Positions 55,947 through 64,000 of a DNA stretch of 64,000 bases are shown here, piece by piece. A model generated the notes under the pieces. That model ran no database searches and was not told the DNA's origin. It saw only the letters and a program-made list of their open reading frames with translations. The position numbers were made by a program, and so were the translations under genes. The stretch lies in assembly GCF_900091415.1 (NCBI RefSeq), contig NZ_FMHU01000002.1, forward strand, positions 3,038,001-3,102,000, in the 5' to 3' direction. Within the stretch, counting starts at the first letter, position 1; each line of letters opens with the position of its first letter. The DNA is from Micromonospora inyonensis. Lineage in GTDB: Bacteria; Actinomycetota; Actinomycetes; Mycobacteriales; Micromonosporaceae.

Positions 55947-56297
55947 ATGGGCCCACCGCTGCAGGTTGACGTGCGCTGGCGGCCCGGCCTGCCCGGTGAC
56001 CGGCTTGCCGCCCGCCGGGTCGACACCGTGGCCGAACTCCGCCAGCTGGTCACCTGGGCCCGCCAGCACCCCGACGTCACCGCCGTCCGGCACCGACGGG
56101 TCCGGGAACTGGTCGGCGACCCGCCGGACGTCTGCCGGCGCGGCCACCGGTACGGCGGCGGATCCGCGACCCGGGCCGCCCTCGGCTGGCGGGAGTGCGC
56201 CTGCGGCGGCCACATCATCCACACCTGCGGCTGGCCGGGCTGCGGAGACGTCCAGCCGGACCCCCCGTCGGCCCGGACTGCGGCGCCGGCCCGCTGA
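55947..56297 (+). CDS. Cysteine/histidine-rich hypothetical protein
   Basis: 116 residues. The N-terminal half is alpha/beta (DTVAELRQLVTWARQHPDV). The C-terminal half has DVCRRGHRYGGG, ECACGGHIIHTCGWPGCGD, i.e. a C-x3-H...C-x-C-x2-H-x3-H-x-C-x4-C pattern that could bind one or two zinc ions. This zinc-ribbon-like end resembles no named family I know. It is the fourth small plus-strand gene of the block between the transposon copies. Confidence 0.55.
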   Translation: MGPPLQVDVRWRPGLPGDRLAARRVDTVAELRQLVTWARQHPDVTAVRHRRVRELVGDPPDVCRRGHRYGGGSATRAALGWRECACGGHIIHTCGWPGCGDVQPDPPSARTAAPAR

Positions 56298-56456
56298 GCG
56301 CGGTGGGACGCTAACCGGCCTCGCTGGCGACCATGCCCCTCGTGCCGTACCCACCGTCTGCTGCCGCCGTCAGGCCCAGCCGACTGGCAGGGTCATGTAA
56401 TCCAACTGTCTCGTATTCCTGCCTGCGGTCCTTCCCGTGGTCGCTGACCGTGACGA

Positions 56457-56762
56457 CTACTTCGAGGGCTCCGCTGCTGGTCGGACGAAGAATGTGATGT
56501 CGCTGCTGGTGGCGATGACGAGGGTGTGCCCGGAGGGAGAGAATCCTGCGGCGCGCAGCTCGGAGTAGTTCGCATGGAAGATGTGCCACCAGTGCTCGCC
56601 AGCAGGGCCTCGGCAGAGGCCGCCGTCGTCGGACAGCAGCACGCGGTGGTGGGGCCAGTCCGGTGCGACGACGTCGAGGGTCCAGCCGTCATCAGTGGTG
56701 GTATGCAGGCCGCCGCCGAACAGGCCAGCGATGCGAACCTGCGAGCCTGTGAGTTCGCCCAC
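56457..56762 (-). CDS. Hypothetical protein
   Basis: 101 residues on the minus strand, beta-rich: VRIAGLFGGGLHTTTDDGW, HHRVLLSDDGGLCRGP, WWHIFHANYSELRAAGFSPSG and a hydrophobic strand near the C-terminus (TLVIATSSDITFFVRP). The pattern resembles one or two blades of a beta-propeller, so it may be a fragment. The family is not recognised. Confidence 0.5.
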   Translation of the reverse strand: MGELTGSQVRIAGLFGGGLHTTTDDGWTLDVVAPDWPHHRVLLSDDGGLCRGPAGEHWWHIFHANYSELRAAGFSPSGHTLVIATSSDITFFVRPAAEPSK

Positions 56763-56900
56763 CAGGCGGCGCCGCAGCTCATGGCGATCAAGGGCGTCGG
56801 GGCCGACACCGCCGGGGCGTTGCTGGCCGCGGTGTCCTGCGGCGTCCGGGCCCGCACCACGATCCGCTCGCCCTCGTCGCCACGTCCGCTACGACCAGCG
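56738..56900 (+). pseudogene. Fragment of a second IS110-type transposase
   Basis: The plus strand reads HQAAPQLMAIKGVGADTAGALLAAV, cut here to show its core IKGVGADTAGALLAAV, which is the Tnp20 helix-hairpin region of IS110-family transposases. No start or catalytic N-terminus is present and the fragment runs into IS1182 copy B. It is a different IS110 from the one at 52.0 kb. Confidence 0.5.
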
Positions 56901-56906
56901 GAGAAA

Positions 56907-58827
56907 GATCCTGGTGGTTAATTACGGGTCATGCAGCGAGGCCGAGTTCGAGGCGTGAGAGGTGGCTGGTTCTTCGTCGGTCCAGTGGTGTTCCGTTCCA
57001 GAAGGCTTCGAGGCGGAGCAGGTTGAGGGCGCAGGCCATGAAGATGTGGTCGAGGCGGGTCTTGGGTAGTCCGCGGTAGCGGGCGCGGCGGGCGCCGTGG
57101 GAGATGGCTTGGTGGATGGTGCCTTCCACTCCGGCACGGCGGGCGTAGTCGGCTTGGAAGCCGAGGGTGTGTTCGGCGGCCCGGATGGTGGTCTGGGCCT
57201 CGGCCAGTTCCCGGGGTAGTAGGGACAGTTGTCGTCGTCTTCCGGTGGTGCATAGGGTCCGGGCGGGGCAGGGGCCGCAGTCGCTGGTAGCGAAGGTGGC
57301 CACGATGGCGGGCTTGCCGTACTGGGTGCACGGTGTCCAGGAGGTGGCCTTTCTGCCTTGTGGGCAGGTCACGGTGCGCGTGTCGTAGTCGATGGTGAAG
57401 TCGGCGCGGGCGTAGCCCTTGCCGGCGCGGGCCTGGGCGGAACAGTCGGCCAGCAACGGGCCGATCAGCGTGATGCCGTGCCGGGCGAGTTCGGAGACCA
57501 CGAGCGCGGCGGACAGGTAGCCGGAGTCGAGGTAGTGCCGGCCGGGGGTGAGGCTCATATCGGCGAGGGCGTCGTGGATGGGTTCGGTCATCCGGTTGTC
57601 GGTCACGGTCGCGTCGGTGGTGGCTACATGCGTGATCAGGTTCGGCCGTAGCTGTGGGCAGGCGGCCTCGTGCCTGTCGCCGGTGCGCCCCGGTCGCCCT
57701 GCCGGGGTGTGCCCGCCGGGCTGTCGGCAGCCGCACGGCGCAGCGTCGTCGCAGGTCTCGGTGACGTGCAGTTTGTAGCCCAGCCAGAACTCTTCTCGTT
57801 TGACACCCCACCGGGCATCGGTGTCGTACGGGGAAGCGATGCGGATATGGCCGGGCGGGAGACCGTCGCCCTCAGGCGCTTTCTCCCGCCGGGTAATCAC
57901 CTCCCGCCCGCGACTGGTGACCGTGCGGGTGTAGTGCTGCACCAGTACCTGGCGCAGCACGTCCACCGCCGGTATCTGGGCCAGCCAGGCCGGTGCGTGC
58001 TGGTCGTGGACCGCCTCCAGCAGCCGGTAGCCGTCGCGGGCGTAGACGATCGCCAGTGCGTCGCGTTTGGCCTGCGAGACCGGCGGCCGCCAACCGGTCA
58101 TCGGGCTGCCATAACGATCGGCGAAATCCGGCACGCAGATCCGCCCGGCCAGCCACTGTGGATGCGCCGCGGCCAGGGCCTCCAAAGCCGCCCGGATGCT
58201 TTCCCCGACCAGTTCCAGACGGTTGAGCGCGGCCACCGCCGCGGCGACATGTGTGGAATCGGTGCGCTGCTTGCCGCCAGCGGAGAGCAGACCAGCCTCG
58301 GCCAGCCGGGTCAGCAACGCGTCCAGCACGAGGTGTTCCAGACCGGCGTCGGCCACCCTGGTGCGGAACTCGGCCAGCACCGTGTGGTCGAACCCTGGAT
58401 CGTCCAACGGCAGACCGAGCAGATACTGCCAGTCCAGCCGGTTACGCGCCGCCTCGGCCGCTTGCCGGTCAGTGAGATTCTCCACCCGCTGCAACACCGT
58501 CACCAGCGCCAACCGCGACGGCGACCAACCCGGCCGGCCACGAACCCCGAACGCCGCGACGAAGTCCGCATCATGCAGCCATTCACCCAGCCGGTCACGG
58601 ATCTGCACCGCCAACGGCCGGGCACGCCGACCCCGATACTTCGCCGCGATCGCCGCCGCGATCCGCCGGTCCGGCTCCGGCCACGGCGCGGGCTGCACAG
58701 ACACCACAATCCCCATCCCGCAGCCGGGACGAAGGGAGAAACACCGGCAGCGAACCGACACCATCACCCACACTACGGCCCGGGGCCGTCACCCCGACCG
58801 GCGCGTCGCGAATTAACCACCAGGATC
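56907..58827 (-). mobile_element. IS1182-family insertion sequence, copy B
   Basis: 1,921 bp, same length, orientation and (by inspection) sequence as copy A, offset by 3,722 bases. The inverted repeats are GATCCTGGTGGTTAATT and complement. The flanking duplication is GAGAAA (56901-56906 and 58828-58833), different from copy A. The two copies therefore inserted separately, although they now bracket 1.8 kb like a composite transposon. Confidence 0.93.
56929..58716 (-). CDS. IS1182-family transposase (copy B)
   Basis: 595 residues, identical in the displayed translation to copy A, with the same Asp (KQRTDSTHVAAAV), HYLDSGYLSAA and RRAGVEGTIHQAI segments and cysteine-rich insert. It is intact. 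Identity between the copies implies very recent transposition or gene conversion. ATG 58716 is used by analogy with copy A. Confidence 0.92.
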   Translation of the reverse strand: MGIVVSVQPAPWPEPDRRIAAAIAAKYRGRRARPLAVQIRDRLGEWLHDADFVAAFGVRGRPGWSPSRLALVTVLQRVENLTDRQAAEAARNRLDWQYLLGLPLDDPGFDHTVLAEFRTRVADAGLEHLVLDALLTRLAEAGLLSAGGKQRTDSTHVAAAVAALNRLELVGESIRAALEALAAAHPQWLAGRICVPDFADRYGSPMTGWRPPVSQAKRDALAIVYARDGYRLLEAVHDQHAPAWLAQIPAVDVLRQVLVQHYTRTVTSRGREVITRREKAPEGDGLPPGHIRIASPYDTDARWGVKREEFWLGYKLHVTETCDDAAPCGCRQPGGHTPAGRPGRTGDRHEAACPQLRPNLITHVATTDATVTDNRMTEPIHDALADMSLTPGRHYLDSGYLSAALVVSELARHGITLIGPLLADCSAQARAGKGYARADFTIDYDTRTVTCPQGRKATSWTPCTQYGKPAIVATFATSDCGPCPARTLCTTGRRRQLSLLPRELAEAQTTIRAAEHTLGFQADYARRAGVEGTIHQAISHGARRARYRGLPKTRLDHIFMACALNLLRLEAFWNGTPLDRRRTSHLSRLELGLAA

Positions 58828-59256
58828 GAGAAAGACCCGAAAACACCGTCCGTGCAAGCTCATCGACATCCTTCACGCCAGTGTCAACGACCCCCACGAC
58901 TCTCCGTCACCACCGAATGTGAGACAGGGCCGAAATCCTACGCAGTCCCGGGTGGTGAACCCACTGCCAGGATTCAGTCGTGGGGTAACGGGGGGGTGGT
59001 GGGATGAGCGCGTTGAGTGATGAGGAGCTGTTGGTCGAGGTGTGTGCGGCCCTGGATTTCAGGGCGAGGCGGTGGGCCTCTGTCGTTGTGTCTGGGTGAA
59101 ACGGAGGCCATCGGTTCCGAGCTGGTTGCGGACATGAGTGGCGGTGCGCGGGGCTGCTTCGCGTGGGAACGAGATGGCCGACGGCCGAGGCGTTGGTGCG
59201 CTGCTGGGTGATTGGCATTGAGTGCCCCTGGTGGGGGTGGGGAGGGGGCGTTGGCG
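58828..59256. other. Region upstream of giant open frame
   Basis: About 430 bases. It contains a short frame at 59004-59099 (MSALSDEELLVEV..., 31 codons) preceded by a G-rich run, and no recognisable complete gene. GGAGGGGG at 59241-59248 is the probable ribosome binding site of the giant gene. A remnant 5' end or leader peptide is possible for the short frame. Confidence 0.4.
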
Positions 59257-62200
59257 GTGGCGGAGGCTGCTGTTCCTTCCGTGGGTCTCAGTGAGTCGTC
59301 GAAGCAGGCCCTGGAGGCGTTCACCGGGATGCGGTTGCACCGGTCGAATCTGCCGGTGTTGGCGTACGACCTGAACGCGTTGGAGGTGCTGGCGGATCGG
59401 GTGCGGACCCTGTTGGTTCCGGAGCTGGCCCAGGTGATCAAGGTGGTTGGGGCGGCGGGGGAGGGTGAGGTCTTCGACCGGTTCGTGGCGCAGACCGCTC
59501 CGTTCGTGGAGTTGTTGGACGGGGTCGCCGATCTGAAGGTGAACGCGGCTCAGGCGATGCGGGGCTTCCTGAACCAGATGGAGCTGACGGATCGTCAGGC
59601 GCTGGTCATGTTCATCTTCATGATGACGGAGTTGGCGGTCGCGTTCGCGATGGCGTTTGTCCTGCCGGTGGAGGCGGCGGCGCACATCGTGAAGACCCGG
59701 ACGATCATCCAGACGATCCTGCGGTCGTCGATGGTGCGGGCGGCGGCGAGCAGCACGGCGATCCAGATGTTGTTCATGCCGGGGTCGTCGTTGTTGGCGC
59801 AGATCAGCATGCTGGCTGATGGTCTGGTGCCGGGGGTCGACTGGGCGCAGGTCGGTAAGCAGGCGTTGTACGGGTTGGCGGTGGCGGGTGTCACCACGGC
59901 GGCCGGGCCGGCGTTGGCCCGGTTCGCCGGGGTCGTGGGTGGTGCTCTGGCGAAGTTCGAAGTGTCGGATACCACGCGTAACCTGCTGACCAGCCTGATG
60001 ATGGTGCCGGTGTCGGAGATCGGCCTGGAGGTGGTCGGCGACATCGCCGCCAGCTACATCGTCGACGGGACCTACGACCCCAGTGGTCTCGGTATGGCCG
60101 TGATTTCCGGGGCGTTGTCGGGGTCGGGTGAGCTGGGCGCGTCCGGGGCCGGGGCCGCTGCGCGTCGCGTGGCTGTCGGTTTGGGGTTCAATCCGACCCG
60201 GCCCCGGTGGAACATGCCCGCCGGTACCGGTTTCACCGCCGACGGCAGGCCGGTCGCTCCGGTCACTCCGGCACCGTCCACGTATCAGCCGGAGGTCGAC
60301 GATCCGGCGGGTGCGGGCTCTGGCGGGCCGGGCCCGGTGCCCGTCCCGCCGGTGCCGGCACCGACCCTGTCGGCACCGGACCTGTCCGCGCCGGCGTGGT
60401 CGGCCCCGGACCTGCCGGTGCCGGCGTGGTCCGTGCCGAGCTTCTCGGTGCCGCTGGTGCCGGTGCCGGAGTGGGTAGCGGCCGCTGGTGCGCTGGTGGT
60501 GGAGCAGTGGCAGCGGTTCCAGCGGGAACTGGTGGACCACTATGGTGGACTGCTGGCCGGGATGGGGCAGGCGCGGCAGTTCCTGGCCGCGCTTCCCGTG
60601 TCGGTTGAGCGGGTGTTCGCCGGGTGGGTCGACGCCCGGCGGGGTGATCGGGCTGTTGCGGCTTTCCTGTCCGCGGTCGGTCTGCCCGCTGCCGCGTTGA
60701 CCGAGGGGTATCTGACGGGTGTCCGGCAGCGGGCGGTGGCCCGGGTGGTCGAGGCGTTGGCGTTCTCCGGTGGGCGGATCCCGGCCGAGGTGCGGGCGCG
60801 GCAGGTGATCGCCGGGCTGCCGGCGGAGTTCGACCGGCAGGCGCTGCGCTCGCTCGCGCACCTGGCCGTTCAACACCACATCGACCAGTACCTCGCCGCC
60901 GGCCTACCCACAGGCACCGGCACGCCGACAGGCGCTGGCGTGCCGACAGGCGCTGGCGTGCCGACAGGCGCTGGCGTGTCGGGGGGCGCTGGGGCGGTGG
61001 TGCCGTCCGCTGGCGTGCTCAGGGCGGTCGAGGGCGGCGTGTGGAGCCAGGTGGACCGTGGGGTCGATGTGATCCTCGGTGCCCCTGCCGTGCTGCCGGG
61101 TGTGGTGGCCGGTCCCGACGCCGGGCAGGTCAGTGCCGTGGGGAGGGTGGTCCGGCAGGCGGTTACCGACCTGTCCGCCCGTTTCTCGGCCGTGACGGTC
61201 CCCGGTGTCACCGGGGCGGCCGCCGGTGTGGCTACGGTCGATGTCGAGGAAGGCGGGCGTGTCGGCGGGCCGGCGGTGCCGGTGATGTCCGAGCGGCACA
61301 CCGCGGCGGCGGCTGGTCTGGCGCAGGCCCAGTTCACCGCGTTGGCCCGCCGCTACGGTGTCGATCCGGCCGGTCATGCGGCGTTGGTCACCTCGTTCCA
61401 GCGGGAGTGGGTGGACGGGTACCACAAGGTGCTCGCCTCGGCCGGCGGGAGCGTGACGCCCGGGACGGCGGATGTGGTCGGGGCCCTCGGTACGGTGCCG
61501 GGTGGTGCCGGCTCCCGTGTCGGTGGCATGTCGATCGTCGACGTCGACAGCGTCGGTGATACGGCGTCGGTCAGTGACGTGTCTATTGCAAGCGGTGGAG
61601 TGTTCAGCCCCGATCTCGGCTCCCGGGACACGGATTCGACCGGTTTCAGGGACTCGGGTTCGATCAGTGATGTGTCGTTGCTGGACGAGTCGATCAGTGC
61701 CGACTCTGGCGGTCTCGGCGAGCGGGCCGTCGCGGCGACTGGGCCGGCCGTGGAACGAATCCACGATCTCGCCAGCGGCGGCTACGGCCGTGCCAGCGAC
61801 GCTCAGCTGCGCCGGCTCGCTGCGGACCTCGGTATCCAGGCGGCGTCGCCGGACGGGGTCCTGCCCCAACTGTTCGAGGTGTCCAGGGATGTCGTCATGG
61901 CGGACACGTTCAGCGGCGTGTACTTCGCCGACCCGGCAGCGGCGGATCTGGACGCGGCGGCGGATCGCACGGCGGCGCAGGCGCTGCCGTCGGTGGAGGG
62001 ATGGTTCACCATCGCCGGGCACCGGAACCTGGCCGAGCGGCTGGCCGACGATCCGGTGCGTCAGGCCTTGTTCCTCCGGATGATCACCGCCTCGCCCGCC
62101 TGGCAACACGCCGTCGCGCAGGCGCGACAGCGCGGCGGCGGCATACCTGACATCATGCTGGTCTGGTGCGACGCGGCATGGCGGGGACCGGGGCAGGCCA

Positions 62201-64000
62201 CCTCCTTCGGTGGATGGTTGCGCACCCAGCTCCGTGCCCGGCGGCTGATGTCGTCCACGCACGAGGTGGACCAGATACCCGGCGAGCTGCGGCCACACGT
62301 GGACGAGCCGGTGCGGTCCGTGTTGTTCTCGGATGGTTCGGTGGAGTTGTTCGGGCCGGATCTGGTGGAGGCGGTACGGACCGCGGACATCGTCGAGAAC
62401 GGTCAGGAACCCGGCGTGCGCTGGCCGGATCAGGAGGACTTCGTCGCCGCTGGCGGCCGGCACCGGTGGGCCGGCAACACCTCAGGCGGGCAGTCGCCCG
62501 ATCCAGCGGAAGGCGGCGACCCGTCTGGTCCTGGCCCGGTGTCCGCCGCCCAGTGGGTGTGGGGCCCGTCGCGGGATCCAGGGGCGCAGTTGCCGGTGCC
62601 GGGCCCTGCCCTCGGACCGGACCACCCGCAGGGTGAGGACCTGTCCTGGCTGGACGACTGGGGTATGTTGCCGATGTCCGGGCTGGTACCTGCCCCGCCG
62701 GCGGGCACGGGTCTGCCAGGGCTGCCCGGGCCGTTGGACGACCCGGACGCCCCCACCGCATCGTCCTGGCCGGCAGGGCCGGCCGCGTCGTCCTGGCCGG
62801 CGGGGTGGGCGGAACCGGGGTGGCCGGTACCCGGCATGGGCGTGACCGACGGGCACGGTGCGGCGATGTCCACCGACTTCGACCAGCCGGGCATCGACGA
62901 TCAGGCCAGCGACGGCGGGAACCTCGGCGACTGGGCCGGCGACGGCGGGAACCTCGGCGACTGGGCCGGCGAGGGCGGGAACCTCGGCGACTGGGCCACC
63001 TACCCGGGGCCGGACATGGACTGGCAGCCATACCTCGCGTCCTGGCCAGCGGTGGCCCGCACCGACGCCGGCACTGTTCACGCCGGCGACACCCTCCATC
63101 ACCCGGCCGACGAGCCACCCACCACGCCCGCCTCGCCGCAACCCGACCAACCCCAACCCCAACCCCAACCCGCTGCGGGCAGCCGGTGGGTGCGCGACCC
63201 GGGCGAGGCCCGGGCGCTGTTCGACCAGCACGCCGGCCACATCGCCACCACAACACGGCAGCGGGAACAGCTGCGGCAGTTGTGGAACGCCCTGATCGAC
63301 CGGATGGACGACAACGGGATCATCACCGCCAGCGGGTCAGACCTCGCCGAGGCGACATTCACACCGCAGCCGACGGTGCATGACCGGATCGGGGCATTGC
63401 GCGGCAGTGGTCTGCTGCGGTTGGTCCAGGAAAGTCACGGTCGCGTGGCGGCGCGGTACCGGGTGAGCGATCCGGGTCAGCCCCAGCAAGCACCGTTGCC
63501 GGCCCTTCCCGCGGGCAGCCGATGGGTGCGCGACCCGGGCGGGGCCCGGGCGCTGTTCGACCAGCACGCCGACCACATCGCCACCACAACACGGCAGCGG
63601 GAACAGCTGCGGCAGTTGTGGAACGCCCTGATCGACCGGATGGACGACAACGGGATCATCACCGCCAGCGGGTCAGCCCTCGCCGAGGCGACATTCACAC
63701 TGCGGCCGACGGTGCATGCCCGGATCGGGGTATTGCGCGGCAGTGCTCTGCTGCAGCTGGTGCAGGAAGGTCGCGGTGGCGGGGCGGCGCGGTACGGGGT
63801 GAGCGATCCGGGTCAGCCCCGGCAAGCACCACTGCCGGCCCTTCCCGAAGGCAGCCAGTGGCTGCGCGACCCGGATGAGGCCCGGGCGCTGTTCGACCAG
63901 CACGCCGGCCACATCGCCACCACAACGCGGCAGCGGGAACAGCTGCGGCAGTTGTGGAACGCCCTGATCGACCGGATGGACGACGACGGGATCATCACCG
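59257..64000 (+). CDS. Giant multidomain repeat protein, putative polymorphic toxin/surface protein (partial)
   Basis: At least 1,581 codons with no stop before the window end. The N-terminal 300 residues are helical (ALEAFTGMRLHRSNLPVLAY, AGWVDARR-like helices later) with a hydrophobic segment MFIFMMTELAVAFAMAFVLP near 118-137, resembling the WXG100-like N-termini of actinobacterial secreted toxins. Pro/Ala-rich linkers follow (about 350-410). A domain near 830-1000 has WFTIAGHRN (His922) and IMLVWCDAAW (Cys971), recalling 'lonely Cys' domains. Low-complexity repeats and 112-residue winged-helix-like repeats end the window. GTG 59257 follows GGAGGGGG; the frame is open back to 59212. No signal peptide is seen. 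Confidence 0.75.
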   Translation, partial: MAEAAVPSVGLSESSKQALEAFTGMRLHRSNLPVLAYDLNALEVLADRVRTLLVPELAQVIKVVGAAGEGEVFDRFVAQTAPFVELLDGVADLKVNAAQAMRGFLNQMELTDRQALVMFIFMMTELAVAFAMAFVLPVEAAAHIVKTRTIIQTILRSSMVRAAASSTAIQMLFMPGSSLLAQISMLADGLVPGVDWAQVGKQALYGLAVAGVTTAAGPALARFAGVVGGALAKFEVSDTTRNLLTSLMMVPVSEIGLEVVGDIAASYIVDGTYDPSGLGMAVISGALSGSGELGASGAGAAARRVAVGLGFNPTRPRWNMPAGTGFTADGRPVAPVTPAPSTYQPEVDDPAGAGSGGPGPVPVPPVPAPTLSAPDLSAPAWSAPDLPVPAWSVPSFSVPLVPVPEWVAAAGALVVEQWQRFQRELVDHYGGLLAGMGQARQFLAALPVSVERVFAGWVDARRGDRAVAAFLSAVGLPAAALTEGYLTGVRQRAVARVVEALAFSGGRIPAEVRARQVIAGLPAEFDRQALRSLAHLAVQHHIDQYLAAGLPTGTGTPTGAGVPTGAGVPTGAGVSGGAGAVVPSAGVLRAVEGGVWSQVDRGVDVILGAPAVLPGVVAGPDAGQVSAVGRVVRQAVTDLSARFSAVTVPGVTGAAAGVATVDVEEGGRVGGPAVPVMSERHTAAAAGLAQAQFTALARRYGVDPAGHAALVTSFQREWVDGYHKVLASAGGSVTPGTADVVGALGTVPGGAGSRVGGMSIVDVDSVGDTASVSDVSIASGGVFSPDLGSRDTDSTGFRDSGSISDVSLLDESISADSGGLGERAVAATGPAVERIHDLASGGYGRASDAQLRRLAADLGIQAASPDGVLPQLFEVSRDVVMADTFSGVYFADPAAADLDAAADRTAAQALPSVEGWFTIAGHRNLAERLADDPVRQALFLRMITASPAWQHAVAQARQRGGGIPDIMLVWCDAAWRGPGQATSFGGWLRTQLRARRLMSSTHEVDQIPGELRPHVDEPVRSVLFSDGSVELFGPDLVEAVRTADIVENGQEPGVRWPDQEDFVAAGGRHRWAGNTSGGQSPDPAEGGDPSGPGPVSAAQWVWGPSRDPGAQLPVPGPALGPDHPQGEDLSWLDDWGMLPMSGLVPAPPAGTGLPGLPGPLDDPDAPTASSWPAGPAASSWPAGWAEPGWPVPGMGVTDGHGAAMSTDFDQPGIDDQASDGGNLGDWAGDGGNLGDWAGEGGNLGDWATYPGPDMDWQPYLASWPAVARTDAGTVHAGDTLHHPADEPPTTPASPQPDQPQPQPQPAAGSRWVRDPGEARALFDQHAGHIATTTRQREQLRQLWNALIDRMDDNGIITASGSDLAEATFTPQPTVHDRIGALRGSGLLRLVQESHGRVAARYRVSDPGQPQQAPLPALPAGSRWVRDPGGARALFDQHADHIATTTRQREQLRQLWNALIDRMDDNGIITASGSALAEATFTLRPTVHARIGVLRGSALLQLVQEGRGGGAARYGVSDPGQPRQAPLPALPEGSQWLRDPDEARALFDQHAGHIATTTRQREQLRQLWNALIDRMDDDGIIT
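60907..60978 (+). repeat. 18-bp tandem repeats in giant gene (PTGAGV x4)
   Basis: Three exact copies of CCGACAGGCGCTGGCGTG (60925-60978) follow one degenerate copy (60907-60924). They encode PTGTGT then PTGAGV three times, a flexible linker. The in-frame unit length allows copy-number change without frameshift. Confidence 0.9.
62911..63000 (+). repeat. 30-bp tandem repeats in giant gene (DGGNLGDWAG x3)
   Basis: Three nearly identical 30-bp units (62911-62940, 62941-62970, 62971-63000) encode DGGNLGDWAG, DGGNLGDWAG and EGGNLGDWAT. They lie between a Pro/Trp-rich stretch and the long C-terminal repeats. Confidence 0.92.
63178..64000 (+). repeat. 336-bp tandem repeats encoding 112-residue winged-helix-like units
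   Basis: Units begin at 63178, 63514 and 63850, exactly 336 bases apart; the third is cut by the window end. Each encodes W-V/L-RDP...ARALFDQHA, IATTTRQREQLRQLWNALID, RMDD-N/D-GIIT, ASGS-x-LAEATFT, PTVH-x-RIG-x-LRGS-x-LL and a 15-residue Pro/Gln/Ala linker. The order (helix, strand, LAEAT helix, PTVHxRI helix, LVQ strand) reads like a winged helix-turn-helix. Differences cluster at a few positions. Confidence 0.9.

Noticed and set aside
53185..58827. Composite transposon made of the two IS1182 copies
   Set aside because: Each copy has its own distinct 6-bp duplication, which shows separate insertions; a single transposition of the whole unit would give one duplication at the outer ends.
59059..60879. 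Minus-strand open frame of 606 codons
   Set aside because: Antisense to the giant plus-strand gene; rich in His/Arg/Gln without domain structure, while the plus frame stays open for over 4.7 kb with structured repeats.
63178..64000. Tandem repeats as a possible CRISPR or satellite array
   Set aside because: The period is exactly 336 bases, divisible by three, and the frame is open throughout; this is a protein-coding repeat with no spacer structure.

Overview
The DNA is high-GC actinobacterial sequence with dense, often overlapping genes and many GTG starts. Gene content (divergent glgC/glgM, Tex with an RGG-like tail, DUF389, DUF574 and SDR remnants) points to Micromonosporaceae, most likely Micromonospora or a close relative. 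That assignment is inferred from the genes, since no rRNA or tRNA is present. Annotation is by reading only; no database search was run.

1-14.9 kb is ordinary chromosome. It holds a MacAB-like efflux operon with a lipoprotein (minus strand), divergent from an OmpR-type response regulator and histidine kinase. These are followed by a zinc alcohol dehydrogenase, a class A beta-lactamase-like serine hydrolase, a metallo-beta-lactamase-fold hydrolase, a dGTPase-like HD phosphohydrolase, Tex, a small unknown gene and a DUF389 membrane protein.

14.9-32.7 kb is an exopolysaccharide/cell-surface glycan region. It carries two family 4 glycosyltransferases, a GNAT acetyltransferase, a DegT aminotransferase coupled to an initiating sugar-phosphate transferase, CapE- and CapF-like enzymes, a beta-helix protein, a flippase, and two polymerase/ligase-type membrane proteins. 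A large secreted M14 carboxypeptidase follows, then a CapG-like epimerase. CapE, CapF and CapG together would make UDP-N-acetyl-L-fucosamine. The glycogen genes pgm, glgC and divergent glgM follow to 37 kb, then an XRE regulator, a small membrane protein and a GntR regulator.

38.8-59 kb is a mobile, eroded accessory region. It contains an IS5-family element (frameshifted), an IS200/IS605 element with tnpA, tnpB and paired end hairpins, an IS4-family element inside a DUF574 methyltransferase pseudogene, an IS110 transposase cut by an IS1182-family element, and a second identical IS1182 copy. Target duplications can be read for the IS5, IS4 and both IS1182 insertions. Between the IS605 and IS4 elements, at 43.0-48.1 kb, sits a compact terpenoid cluster: two cytochrome P450s, a cis-prenyltransferase and a class I terpene synthase. 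This is the best candidate for an undescribed system, because a cis-prenyltransferase paired with a terpene cyclase suggests a Z-configured prenyl diphosphate substrate.

59.3 kb to the window end is one uninterrupted plus-strand reading frame of at least 1,581 codons that leaves the window without a stop. It has a helical, membrane-associated N-terminus, low-complexity Pro/Ala/Gly linkers, a domain with a possible His/Cys pair, and near-identical 112-residue tandem repeats that resemble winged helix-turn-helix units.
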